Origin: a virus
Virus record (IMG/VR): IMGVR_UViG_3300020317_000005
Coordinates: 1 to 32,135 of that record
Length of the DNA stretch: 32,135 nt
Direction: 5' to 3' (one strand)
Below, one piece after another: positions 16,869 to 27,300 of this stretch. The stretch's first letter is position 1; each line of letters opens with the position of its first letter. Made by a program: the position numbers and the translations under genes. The notes below the pieces were generated by a model. The model made no database searches and was not told where the DNA came from. It worked only from the letters and a program-made list of their open reading frames with translations.

Positions 16869-18422
16869 ATGGCAACAGTTATAGAATTAAAATACTTTAA
16901 TACTTTTTGGTTGAAAAAGATTAAAAGCGTTGTTGATGTAGTGCCATCTACTACAAAATATACTTCTAATGTAGGAGCTACCTTTACCGTAGCACTAGTT
17001 GTTGCTTCAGAAATGAAAGTGGGCCAACAGGTAACTATAGTTGATGGAGTTAACACTTATAGTAGTTATGTAAAAGAAAGAAATAGCAATACAGAATTTG
17101 TAGGAGGTGCAATACCCGCCTTTACTATTACAGGAGGTGTAGATATTAATTTTGGCAAAATAATAAACTTTGATCAAGTACCTTCTGCTTATGCCGGTAG
17201 CAATGCAAATGATTGGCTAATAGAAGAGTCTAGAATCAGAGGAGGCTACAACAATACATCAATAGATTATGGAGTTAAAGCTTATTTAGTGGAAGACGAA
17301 CCCAATCAATCACATAGGTTTAGTTCGCTTATACATTCAGGTATATTCAATTCAAGAACAGGCATTAACCAAACTAATCAATTTTCTGTTGGGGAGGATA
17401 TAACTAGAACTATAGACCCAGCTAATGGCTCGATACAAAAGCTATATGCCGAAGACACTAACTTAATTATATTTCAAGAAAGTAAAGTAAGTAAATCTTT
17501 AATTGACAAAGACGCTATATATTCTGCAGAAGGAAACGCGAGCGTTACTAGTCGTAATTTAGTTATAGGGCAAAATGTGGCGTACGCTGGAGAGTATGGT
17601 ATAAGCACAGACCCTAGATCTTTTGCTGTAAACGGTTATAGAAAATACTTTACAGATAGAGATCAAAACGTTGTTTGTAGATTATCAATGGACGGAATTA
17701 CAGTAATATCTGATTATGGTATGACTGACTTCTTTAGAGATAAGCTATCTACAGCAACAAGTAATATAAGAGGCGGATGGGATGCTCATAACAAGCAATA
17801 TGTATTAACAATACCTGGCCCTCCGGTTGGTATAGGGCCTGCTTCTGAGCTTTCATATGAAACACTGGCTTTTGATGAAAGATCAAAGGGCTGGACTAGC
17901 TTTTTTGATTACGATCCAATTCAAATTATAAGTTTAAATAATGACTTTTTTACTACTAACGATGGTAAACTATATAAGCATTACACATTGGCTAATAATT
18001 CCAGCTCAAGAGCTACATTTTACGGCACAACATACAATTCAACTGTAACATTCGTATTTAACGGTGCGCCTTCTATGGTTAAAAACTTTCAAACAATAAA
18101 TTACGAGGGTGATACCGGCTGGAGAATGCGAACTTTTACAACTAATACAGATAGCGCATTGCAAATATCTGAATCAGTTTTTGCTACAACGTTAGAAGAA
18201 ATGCAGAATTCGTTGTTAGTAAATAGATTTAAACTAAAAGAAGATAAATACTATGCTGATCTTGTAAACAATACAGCCTCTCAAAATGGTGAGGTTGTAT
18301 TTGGAAAATCTTCTTCAGGAGTAAAAGGATTTTTTGGAGAAGTTAAAATGGGTATTAGCAATGTAAACGCAGGCAAAAAGGAATTGTTTGCCGTAAGCAC
18401 AGGATTTGTAAAATCATCTTAA
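16869..18422 (+). CDS. Tail nozzle (muzzle-like), second part
   Basis: A 517-aa protein beginning 5 bases after the 1564-aa protein. Residues about 30-105 look like an extra beta domain. From about residue 190 it has motifs I associate with the C-terminal half of crAss-like muzzle/stabilization proteins: YAEDTNLIIFQESKV (193-207), LIDKDAIYSAEG, YAGEYGISTDPRSFAV (239-254), GYRKYFTDRDQNVVCRLS, GITVISDYGMTDFFRD, then GWTSFFDY and a late GAPSMVKNFQTINYEGDTGW. Since such motifs usually occur in one long protein together with the motifs of the preceding gene, I infer that the nozzle is encoded here by two genes. The start at 16869 follows taatataa. Confidence 0.72.
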   Translation: MATVIELKYFNTFWLKKIKSVVDVVPSTTKYTSNVGATFTVALVVASEMKVGQQVTIVDGVNTYSSYVKERNSNTEFVGGAIPAFTITGGVDINFGKIINFDQVPSAYAGSNANDWLIEESRIRGGYNNTSIDYGVKAYLVEDEPNQSHRFSSLIHSGIFNSRTGINQTNQFSVGEDITRTIDPANGSIQKLYAEDTNLIIFQESKVSKSLIDKDAIYSAEGNASVTSRNLVIGQNVAYAGEYGISTDPRSFAVNGYRKYFTDRDQNVVCRLSMDGITVISDYGMTDFFRDKLSTATSNIRGGWDAHNKQYVLTIPGPPVGIGPASELSYETLAFDERSKGWTSFFDYDPIQIISLNNDFFTTNDGKLYKHYTLANNSSSRATFYGTTYNSTVTFVFNGAPSMVKNFQTINYEGDTGWRMRTFTTNTDSALQISESVFATTLEEMQNSLLVNRFKLKEDKYYADLVNNTASQNGEVVFGKSSSGVKGFFGEVKMGISNVNAGKKELFAVSTGFVKSS

Positions 18423-18431
18423 TTAAATTAA

Positions 18432-18902
18432 ATGAATAAAGAATTATCAACTAACTTTATAAAGCAGCTAGAGACATTACAAAATGTTTTCATAGAAAAC
18501 AACGATATCGAGGGAATATATGGGGACGGAAAGTCATTAGTTAACGTGCCCGATATATGCCCTATAACGCATAATTTTACAGACGGGTTATATATGCGAC
18601 AAATGAAATTAAAAGCGAACGATCTTGTTATAAGCGCAATGCATCATACAAATCACTTTTGGTTTTTACTTTCCGGCAAAGTTATAGTTGAGGCTGATGA
18701 CGAAGTGGTTGAGCATATTGCTCCATGTTGGTCCTACTCAATTAAAGGCACTAAAAGATTAATAAGATGTATTGAAGATTGCGTGTGGATTAATATAATA
18801 GCTAATCCATCAGATACTAAAAATATAGACGAAATAGATAACAACTTTTTCTCAATAACTCTTGAGGAATACAATAAAAAAGAAAAATTATGGCATCAGT
18901 AG
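18432..18902 (+). CDS. Cupin-fold phage protein
   Basis: A 156-aa protein with a single cupin-like barrel: CPITHNFTDGLYMRQMKL (about residues 43-60), MHHTNHFWFLLSGKVIV (70-86; H71, H72 and H75 could bind a metal), then APCWSYSIKGTKRLIR and a final strand (CVWINIIANPS). Cupin-like proteins with this H-containing strand followed by a Gly turn occur in several podoviruses near tail genes; their role is not settled, and the histidine set here is less regular than in enzymatic cupins (no clear second metal-binding motif), so catalysis is doubtful. It overlaps the next gene by 13 bases. The start follows taattaaattaa. Confidence 0.65.
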   Translation: MNKELSTNFIKQLETLQNVFIENNDIEGIYGDGKSLVNVPDICPITHNFTDGLYMRQMKLKANDLVISAMHHTNHFWFLLSGKVIVEADDEVVEHIAPCWSYSIKGTKRLIRCIEDCVWINIIANPSDTKNIDEIDNNFFSITLEEYNKKEKLWHQ

Positions 18903-19669
18903 CAATAATAGCGGCAGGCATAGGGGCTGTAGGAAGCATCGTAGGCGGTATTATGGGTAAAAAATCAGCGAAAAAAGCGGCAAGAGCAGCTGCAGCCGAA
19001 AAAGCAAGAATCACCCGGGAAATGAATATATTTGAACAGAACAGGCAAGAGGTTACAAACCCTTATACTTCTAACGTAGCAATGATCGAGGAAATGCGTG
19101 AAGGTCTTTCCAACCCGTTTGCTAGTCTAGGCGTTGCTACAAGCGCTGCGGAGATCCAGATGGAACAAACAGATATTGCTTTAGCAAATACATTAGATAC
19201 GTTACAAGCGACAGGTGCGAGTGCCGGAGGTGCTACTGCGTTGGCTCAGGCGGCTAAGCAAAGCAAGAAAGAAGTAGCTGCTAATATAGAACAACAAGAA
19301 GCTGCTAATGAAAAGCTAAGAGCGCAAGGAGAACAAGCACTTCAAGCAAAAGAAATACAACTTACTCAAATGGAAATGTCCGAGGAGGCTAGGGTTCAAG
19401 CCGGTGACATGTTTGCCTTCCAACAACAAGAAAACAGAGACATGGCTACATTAGATAGAATGCAATCAGGTATTGATCAGGCTAATGTAAACACAGCAAA
19501 TGCAAACGCAGCAAATGCTGCCGCTACTTCCGGCATGATTAGCGGGATCACTAGCTCGGTGGGTAGTTTACTAGGCTCTGGCGCATTAAAAAAAAAACTA
19601 ACGATTGATACGGACTATGTTCCAGATTTTAATTTTGACAACGCTTCCACTGATGGCACAGAAACTTAA
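18890..19669 (+). CDS. Likely internal virion / ejection protein with Gly-zipper N-terminus (T7 gp14-like role)
   Basis: A 259-aa protein. Residues 3-23 are a Gly/Ala-rich hydrophobic segment (IIAAGIGAVGSIVGGIMG) immediately followed by a basic Ala/Lys helix (KKSAKKAARAAAAEKAR). The middle is a long Gln/Ala/Glu-rich helical region (about 85-190), then an Ala/Asn repeat (NTANANAANAAA), a second small hydrophobic patch (GMISGITSSVGSLLGSG, about 215-231) and a short acidic tail. This layout, with membrane-compatible segment, basic patch and coiled coil, is that of podovirus internal core proteins ejected into the outer membrane, such as T7 gp14. No sequence identity to gp14 is claimed; the role is inferred from layout and from the two large proteins that follow. 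Confidence 0.65.
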   Translation: MASVAIIAAGIGAVGSIVGGIMGKKSAKKAARAAAAEKARITREMNIFEQNRQEVTNPYTSNVAMIEEMREGLSNPFASLGVATSAAEIQMEQTDIALANTLDTLQATGASAGGATALAQAAKQSKKEVAANIEQQEAANEKLRAQGEQALQAKEIQLTQMEMSEEARVQAGDMFAFQQQENRDMATLDRMQSGIDQANVNTANANAANAAATSGMISGITSSVGSLLGSGALKKKLTIDTDYVPDFNFDNASTDGTET

Positions 19670-19684
19670 TAAAAAACATTAATA

Positions 19685-21376
19685 ATGAGTTATAGAAATC
19701 CAAAAATAATAAACGATAGATCCGCAGAAATACTAGCTAAAGGTATATCTCAGGGTGTGCAAAATATATCTAAGGGTATTATGGCGTTTGGTGCCGAACA
19801 AAGAAGAAACGAAATACTCCAGAAAAAAGAAAAACAAAATCTTATTAAGCTTCAAAATGAACATTCACAAAGTTCCGCTGTTTTTAATGCTGGGCTAGAG
19901 GGTATGTCTGCGTCTATGAAGGCGGCTATGATTGAAGCAAATGAAGCAAATCTTACTAGGATTGACGAAATAAAAGTAAAGCAGCAGGGAGGGAATACCG
20001 ACCCAAAACTATCGGCAGAGCTAGGTATATTAAAAACACAGATAGGTTCTGATGTAGAGTTTGGTAAAACAGTAATAGGCACTACTACCCTCTTGAAAGA
20101 AAATAGAGAAAAATATGAAAAGATAGGAAAAACTGTGTTTTACAAAGAAGAGTTAATACCTGTTTTAGATGATAAAACTGGTGAACAAAAAATTGATCCC
20201 GATACTAACAAACCTATAACCGAGTACTCAACAGCAAGATCTGTAGCTATAGTAGATGGCTTTGGTGGAGACCCTGCTTATGAAGCAGATGTATATAGAA
20301 AAGAGGGCGTATTATATGCGCGATCTAAAAACAAAAAGACTGGAAAAATATTTGAGATACCTGCATCGGAATTTAAAACTATTGCAGACGATTTTATGAT
20401 AGAGCTGCCGAATTCTGCAGAAGCCGTGCGTAAAAGTATATTGGCTAACATGTTTGACGGAACTGACTTAACAGGAGGGGCTTTGTCGAATGCAAAAAAA
20501 TCTAACGCCACCGAAGTAGCGGCTGACGGAGACCAAATATTCTATAATGTTCAAACCCTTGATCCTGCATATATAGAGCAAGAGAAGAGTGCAGCTTATC
20601 AAAGCTCCGTAGCTGCCATAGAGGGTACATACGGAAATAGACAAGCACAACAAATACAATTAGTTAATTACGGAATAGATCCAAAAAAATATAATGATCT
20701 TGCAAAGAAAAATGACGAACCAGGGGTTGCTAATGAAGAACAACAGAAATTAATAAGGAAAAGAAGTAATCAAAACTTCGATGCGGCATTAGAACAAGAA
20801 GGCATAGTTATAAATAAGACCTCAACAACAACAGGAGAAGGCGAAGACGCTGTTACTACTACTACTTCATCGTACGAAAAAAGAACAAAAGATCCTACAA
20901 AAAGCTTAAATTTAACAGAAGCTCAAAAGAAAATAAATGTTAGCAATGCTAAATTTAATAAAAGGCTTAATGATAGTATCACACCTTACGAAACAGATTC
21001 AGGCCAATCAGTTCAGGAAAATGCCGCAACTGCTTTAAATAATTTATTTGAAATTTCTGGAGCTGAAGGCGAAGGAAAGAGAATGGATATTAACGCGGGT
21101 AAAAAGACCTACAGGGATGTTAAGTTCAAAACAAATAGCACTGGGCAATTAGTTCTTAATTACAAAACAGGATCAACACCAGGAGAAGAGACCCTTGCTG
21201 GCCAAGGAGATGACTCTAGGTCGCAAACATTTATAATAACCGACATCGGAAGGCTCAAAAACTTATTAAAAAATAATTTTAAAATGTCAGAATCACAATT
21301 ACAAAACGCTTTAAGTCGATTTGAAACAAGCTTGAAGATGGACAATTCTTTTTTTACTTCTAACTCTAACAACTAA
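19685..21376 (+). CDS. Likely internal virion protein, function unknown
   Basis: A 563-aa hydrophilic protein without transmembrane segments or a recognised catalytic motif. Residues 1-140 are helical (ILAKGISQGVQNISKGIM, then Lys/Gln-rich coiled coil). Residues 140-265 are mixed alpha/beta (KTVFYKEELIPVLDDKTG, ARSVAIVDGFGGDPAY). The centre is helical with a Thr/Ser-rich linker near residues 380-400, and the C-terminal region (about 460-545) has strands (YRDVKFKTNSTGQLVLNYK) and a final helix. Sitting between the Gly-zipper protein and the giant protein, it occupies the place of T7 gp15 in a gp14-15-16-like trio. That placement is the only functional hint. Confidence 0.62.
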   Translation: MSYRNPKIINDRSAEILAKGISQGVQNISKGIMAFGAEQRRNEILQKKEKQNLIKLQNEHSQSSAVFNAGLEGMSASMKAAMIEANEANLTRIDEIKVKQQGGNTDPKLSAELGILKTQIGSDVEFGKTVIGTTTLLKENREKYEKIGKTVFYKEELIPVLDDKTGEQKIDPDTNKPITEYSTARSVAIVDGFGGDPAYEADVYRKEGVLYARSKNKKTGKIFEIPASEFKTIADDFMIELPNSAEAVRKSILANMFDGTDLTGGALSNAKKSNATEVAADGDQIFYNVQTLDPAYIEQEKSAAYQSSVAAIEGTYGNRQAQQIQLVNYGIDPKKYNDLAKKNDEPGVANEEQQKLIRKRSNQNFDAALEQEGIVINKTSTTTGEGEDAVTTTTSSYEKRTKDPTKSLNLTEAQKKINVSNAKFNKRLNDSITPYETDSGQSVQENAATALNNLFEISGAEGEGKRMDINAGKKTYRDVKFKTNSTGQLVLNYKTGSTPGEETLAGQGDDSRSQTFIITDIGRLKNLLKNNFKMSESQLQNALSRFETSLKMDNSFFTSNSNN

Positions 21377-21391
21377 TAAAATTAAATAAAC

Positions 21392-24300
21392 ATGTTTAAA
21401 TACCTAATAAACAATAAAGAAGTTACTTTTGAAAATAGAGCCGATCTTATAAAGGCTTTAGAGGAAGCTGAAATGATGGGATATTCAATAGAGGATATCA
21501 CCGACAAAAAAGAAAAGCCTAAGAAAAAAGAAGAGGAAAAAGACCCAATACTAGCAAGTATTGAGGCTAATACTCCAAAAGAGGATTTTACACAAGGCCC
21601 TGTAGAGCGTGCGGATGCAGCGTCGGAAACTGTAGCACAAGACGGTATGGTATCACCGCCGGCAGATGGTTCTTTGGGTTTTCAGCCAATACCGCTAGGT
21701 GATGGCACAATGCCTGATGTTGGTGGCTCCGTGCCGTTTTCAATAGATGGCAAAGAAGTTACTGAAGAAGAATATAAAAAATATGAAGAGTCTTTAACTC
21801 CGGTTCCAGAATTTAATCCCTATATATCAGATGTAGTTGAAAGGAGTAACTTGCAGCAAGAACTAGAGCAAACCCAACAAGCGATTGAATCTACTCCCGC
21901 TATGTCAGAAGAGTACAAGGGCTTATCCAAAAGGGCCGCTGAACTGCAATCTATGCTTGATGAAAGTGTAGGGGATAGACTTTTTTCTATATACGGAATG
22001 CCAGATGGTATTGAAAAAAATCAGGCTATTAGTTTTTTAACTGAAGACCAAAAAAATGTTTTTAATGCTACTATAGAATTATCTAAAGACACAGGTGGAT
22101 ACAGCGCTGCGCTTGAGTATGATTCAGAAAAAGATTTAGAAACAGCAATGAATCAGCTGGATGGTCCATCGGAAGACGGCATGATGACGGTGGCCCCTAA
22201 AAGAAATAAGCAATATTTATTTGGCAATGTGCAGCGTCTTGTAAATGAAATGTTTGGTTTTTCTAAAGATACCGCACCTAATGAGGTTGTAAAATATGAT
22301 AAAGAGGTTTATTCTTTAATTGCACAAGATTTATTAAAAAATAAAGCAACAACGGGTAGATTAAATTACAATACACTTACTCTAACGCAAAAAAACAACC
22401 TAATAAAAGAAGCTAGGATTAATGCTTATAAAAATGCAAGCCAACAAAACAAATCGGAGGCTGAAGCAACTAATTTAGATTTTATTAAAAATACTACTAT
22501 TATACAAAATCAAGCGGCTCAGTTGTCTGCAGAAATAAAAGAAATTATAGGCAGCACTCCTAAAAATATGCTTACCCAAGCTCAGGTTGATGCTGTTAAT
22601 ATTAGAATAAAAGAAATAAATAGTTTACAGGCTAAGCTAGACCGAACTCAATCTGAAGCAAAAGATAAATTTAATCAATTAGTTACTAGCCAAGAAACTT
22701 TAGCAGGAACATATAAAATTGATACCAACAAGGAAACCATAGGCAATGTTTTTAAAAAATCTGATTTAATTGAGCAATTTAAAAAGCAACAAAGTGCTAA
22801 TTTAGGGGGGTGGGCTAAAGGCATAAATAGTACTCTACAAGGCTATTTTCAAATAGCATTAGAGGCAGAAGTAGCGTTACCTACAATGTTTCTAGCCAAA
22901 GGGGGTTCTCTTTTGCTTGGAGCTATGACTGATGATTTTGACTCTTACAATATATACGATGCTTTTGTAGATACCGCAGGCAACAACCTTAGCTACGACG
23001 CTTTAGGAGTAGAGGCTAGTACAGCTTTTGAAGGTGGAGGGGGTGTTCTTGATCAATCCGCTTCTGAATTGTTTGCTTTAGGTGGAGAGGGGCTAGGATT
23101 TACCCTTCAATTAATGAAAAAAGGTAGGAGTGGTCAAATTAAAAATATGCAAAATTCCATAGGTAAATTAACAAAGCCTGGAAGCAAATTTAAAAGAATT
23201 TTTTCTAATGAAAATGTAGAATGGATAACGGCTAAAGCAACTATGGAAGCTACACTACTTAGCAACTACACTGCCGCATTAGATTCTGGTATGGATAAAA
23301 ATGACGCCCTTTTGTATTCTACTGAGCAATCGCTTATGACCGCTGCGGTGCAGATGATATATCCAGATATTAAAATGGTAACCCCTGCTCCTGCTGTATT
23401 GAAGCAAATTAAGGGCTTAACAGGAAATCTACGTACCGCTGCTATCAAAAAAGCAGTTTATGGCACCGCTGCTAAATTACTAGGAGGCGTTTCAATGGAA
23501 TACCTTGAGGAGCTTACGGAAAGTGTTAGCGAAAGAGCTCTTAACTTATCGTTTGCTATAGACAATAGCGAGTTTATGGGAGGCGATTGGTGGATTGAAC
23601 AAAAAAAATTGATGGCTAGCACGCTTATGATAAGCGGTCCATTGTCGGGTGTGGGTGCTGCTAAAACAGGTATGAACATCTATGACAATTTCATGGGCGT
23701 TGCGGATTGGCAAATGAAGAATGTAATAATGACCTTTGACACTCAATTATCGGCGTTAAAAAAAGAAAAGGCAAAGCCTGGTAGTAGTATAACTGATGAG
23801 CAAATAACAAAACTAGAAGAAGCTATAAGTTTAGCTATAAAAGTACAAACAGCAATAAATAGCTCCCCTAAAAATGTTACTGGACAGGAATTAGAATTAC
23901 TCGTAGAAAAACAAAGGTTAATAGAAGAAAATAAAAAATTAGACCCCGCTTTTCAAAAAGAAAATAATGATAAAATAGAAAAAATTGATCAGCAAATAGC
24001 GGTGGTTAATAAAGAAGGTAAAACAGCTGTATTTATACAAGAAGCAGTTGAAGGTGATGTTAAAAGAGCCGAGGCTATAAATAAAGAGTTAGGATTAGGG
24101 GCGTCTATACAAGCGGCAGAAAGCCAGGAGGACTACGAAAAACAAATAGAAGCCACTAAAAATACTCGGGCAACAGACAAAAACGGTGTTCCAGTTGAAG
24201 TTAAAAGTGACGGATTTGGAGCTATAATACCGATGGCAGACGGTTCGGATGTCATAATATTAAATAAGCAAGCCGCAATAAGGGGGGGTAGAATAAACAC

Positions 24301-27300
24301 TGCTGCCCATGAGCTACTGCATAGGTATTTAAAAAATTCGTTAACGGACAAGGGTATGAGCATTAACGAAATAGGAGCTGCTTTAGAGGATTATTACCTC
24401 AGCTTAGGCCTTCAGTCTAATAAAGAATTTGAAGTTAGGCGTGCCCAATATGCGGAGATGTATGGGGGAGTTATAAAAAATAAAGCGGGACAAGAGGTTC
24501 CTGATTATAAAAAAGCTAGAGAAAACAGCGTTTATAACGAAGAAATGCTTACTCTGCTTAGTGAAGCTATGCTAGACAACAAGGTAAAATCCGGAGACGG
24601 AAGAATAGCTAGCTTAATAGATTCTGTTAAAAGAATGTTAAATTTAGGCAAAGACATATCTTTAGATGATGGAGCAAGCGTATTTAATTTTGTTAAGGAC
24701 TACAACAGATCTATTAAAAAAGGAAAGGCTTCTAAATCAATAAAAAAGGGAGTTGCTGGAATAAAAGGATCTTTGGTTAAAAAGCAAGGCGAAGTTTCTG
24801 AGCCCACTTCAAAACAATCAATGCAAATTGAAGGTTTAGAACAAACTTATTTTGATCTACAAGATCAAGCTGCGGAGGATCCAAACAATTTAGCTTTATA
24901 TGAAAGAATGGAAAAAGCCGGTGATGCACTTGATGCAGCGCTTGCCGCCCCAGCTACAGAGGCTACGCCTATGGCAGAAGCTGTTCAGGAAGCTTCTAAG
25001 GAGGTAATAGTTAGGCCTAAAGCAGATAAGTCTAAAAGAAAATATTCGTTAGATAAAGAGGTTAAAAAAGAAATAGAGCCTAAAATAGCAGAAGCGCAAA
25101 AACTAAACAAAGAGCTGATAGCACAAGAAAAGAAACTGAACGCTGACGCTATTGCAGAAATCGAAGCTATTGATGACAATGTTGAGAGTAGAACAAGTCG
25201 GGAAAAAAGAATAGTTGCTTTAAAAAACAAGCCATTAACTGTAAGAAAGCCACCTGCTCTTAACAAGCTAGAAAAAGAAATAACAGAAGCTTTAGAAACA
25301 CCTATAAACAAAGCGGTAAACTTATTTACTAAGCTTTATTACGATAAAATTGCTAAGAATGCAACCGCTGCTGTAACAAGAGAGGAGTTTATGCAATCGG
25401 CTAAAGCAGAAATAACAAGTCTTACTATTAACGAATTTAAACCTGAAACTATAAATAGAGCAGGGGAAGATGTTATTAACGACATCGAGGATATTATATT
25501 TCAAAGAGGGGGGCTTCGTCTTAGAAACTTAGCACAAAGACTAGGTGTTATAGGCAAGGACCAAGGTATATCAAGAGGAGCCGAGGCCTTAACTAAAATT
25601 GCTGCAGAAGATTCAACTACAACTGCTGAGCCTGCTGAGAAAAACCTAGACAGTGGCTTTAAAGGTGAAATAAGAAAGCCTAGCGCACTATTAGCGGATG
25701 AGTCTCTTATAGAGCAAGCTAAAAAGAAAATTATACAATTTTGGGAAACAAATAAAGGTAACAAAAAAGTAGAAAACTTTAAAAACTTACCAATTATTAT
25801 TGATTCTATATTAGCGGAAGTATATGGTATTAGTCTAGACACTTTAACAGCAAGGTCTGGTAACTTTAACAAAGTAACATACCAAAACGCAATTACAGCT
25901 TTTACTACAAAACAGGCCGTATTTAGAACAGAAGAAAACGGAGAAATGGTAGAGGTAAGGGTGCCTTACGATCAAAGAGACGCTAAATTAGAAGAACTAG
26001 AAAATAAAGCTAAAGAAAATTCTAATTTTACTTTTGAAGAATATTCGCCGGAATCTAGAGCTGAGGGCATATTAAGATTTTTACCGGAACTCAGTGTTCC
26101 TGAATATAAGTACTTTAGTGGAAAAAGGGGTAGAAGCGCTGGTAAGTCAACTGGTATGCCTAGAAGCTTTACAAGTCTAGCATACTTAGTTACAGGAAGA
26201 AGAACTCAAGCTCAGGGAAACAGAGAAGGGGAAATTCAAAAAATATCTAGAGAAGAGCTATTGGAATCAATAGGAGCTATTGACGATAGCAATGGAAATG
26301 CAGTACCAGATGTAGCTAAGGCTAGAGAAGCGGGCAAAGCGATTAATAAAATGCCTGGTGCGCAAACCTTACTAAGTTTGATAAAGCTAGAAGGTCGTAT
26401 GATAGCAAATCAGATGAGTAGGGAATTTGGTAACTTAGATCCTCTGACAGAGCTAGACATTAAAATGGGTAAAAATAAAACAATGTACTCTGCCCCCCTT
26501 AAAATTATCCTTGCTCCTGTTAACATAGAAATGTTTAAGCCTGAAAATTTTAAAAATAAAGCAATACCCTACGAAGCTGCAGATGAAATTTATAAAATTT
26601 TAAATAAGGAAAATAAAATAAGAAAAAAGAAGCTAAATATAATTGATGTATCTAATATAATTTTAAAGCAAACTGCTAAAAGCTACGGACGAGAAGTAGG
26701 AGCTGTATATAGAAATGCGGCGCTAGATGTTATGCAAAAATTTGACGCTGTTGGTTATAAAATAGCGGAAGCTAAAATAAAGTTAATTAAAGATTTACAG
26801 TATTCTTTTGGTAAAGCTTTTAAATATGTTATACAAAACAAAGCAATTAACAAAGAATGGGGTAAAGTAGAGGCTTTAAAAAAGAAAGGAGTTTCAAAAG
26901 AAACTAAAATACAGGTTATAAAAGATTACGTTGAAAGATGGAATAGAGCCGGTAGAGATATAGATTACAGATTTGACTTTGATTTTTTAAAAGCAACCAA
27001 CAATACAGCTGTATTTGACGCTATTAAAGAAGCAACAGGACTTAGCGATACTCAATTAAAAAACCTCGGCTTTACATTAGAAAAAATAGGGGGGCTAACT
27101 ACTATAAATTTTGAAGGAAAGCCTTTAAAGCTAAGCACATCTGCGGATTCGCTTAAAAAAGATCTTAATAGCGCAGACGTTGCAAAAAATAATGCAGCGG
27201 CCATTACTATAAATAAAGAAGCGGGTACTATAAGAAAAGTTATGTTTGACGTACTTGACCCGTTTATTAAAAAAGGAGATATAGAAGGAGCAAAAGCAAT

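Noticed and set aside
26117-26161. P-loop-like stretch SGKRGRSAGKSTGMP in the giant protein
   Set aside because: The spacing is GxxxGKST from the nearest glycine, not GxxxxGK[ST], and no Walker B is recognisable downstream. Kept only as a landmark.
26950-26995. RFDFDFL near residue 1860 as a DFDGD-like RNA polymerase catalytic loop
   Set aside because: It lacks the glycine and third aspartate spacing of DxDGD, and no other RNA polymerase motif was recognised nearby. A crAss-type or N4-type RNA polymerase cannot be claimed.
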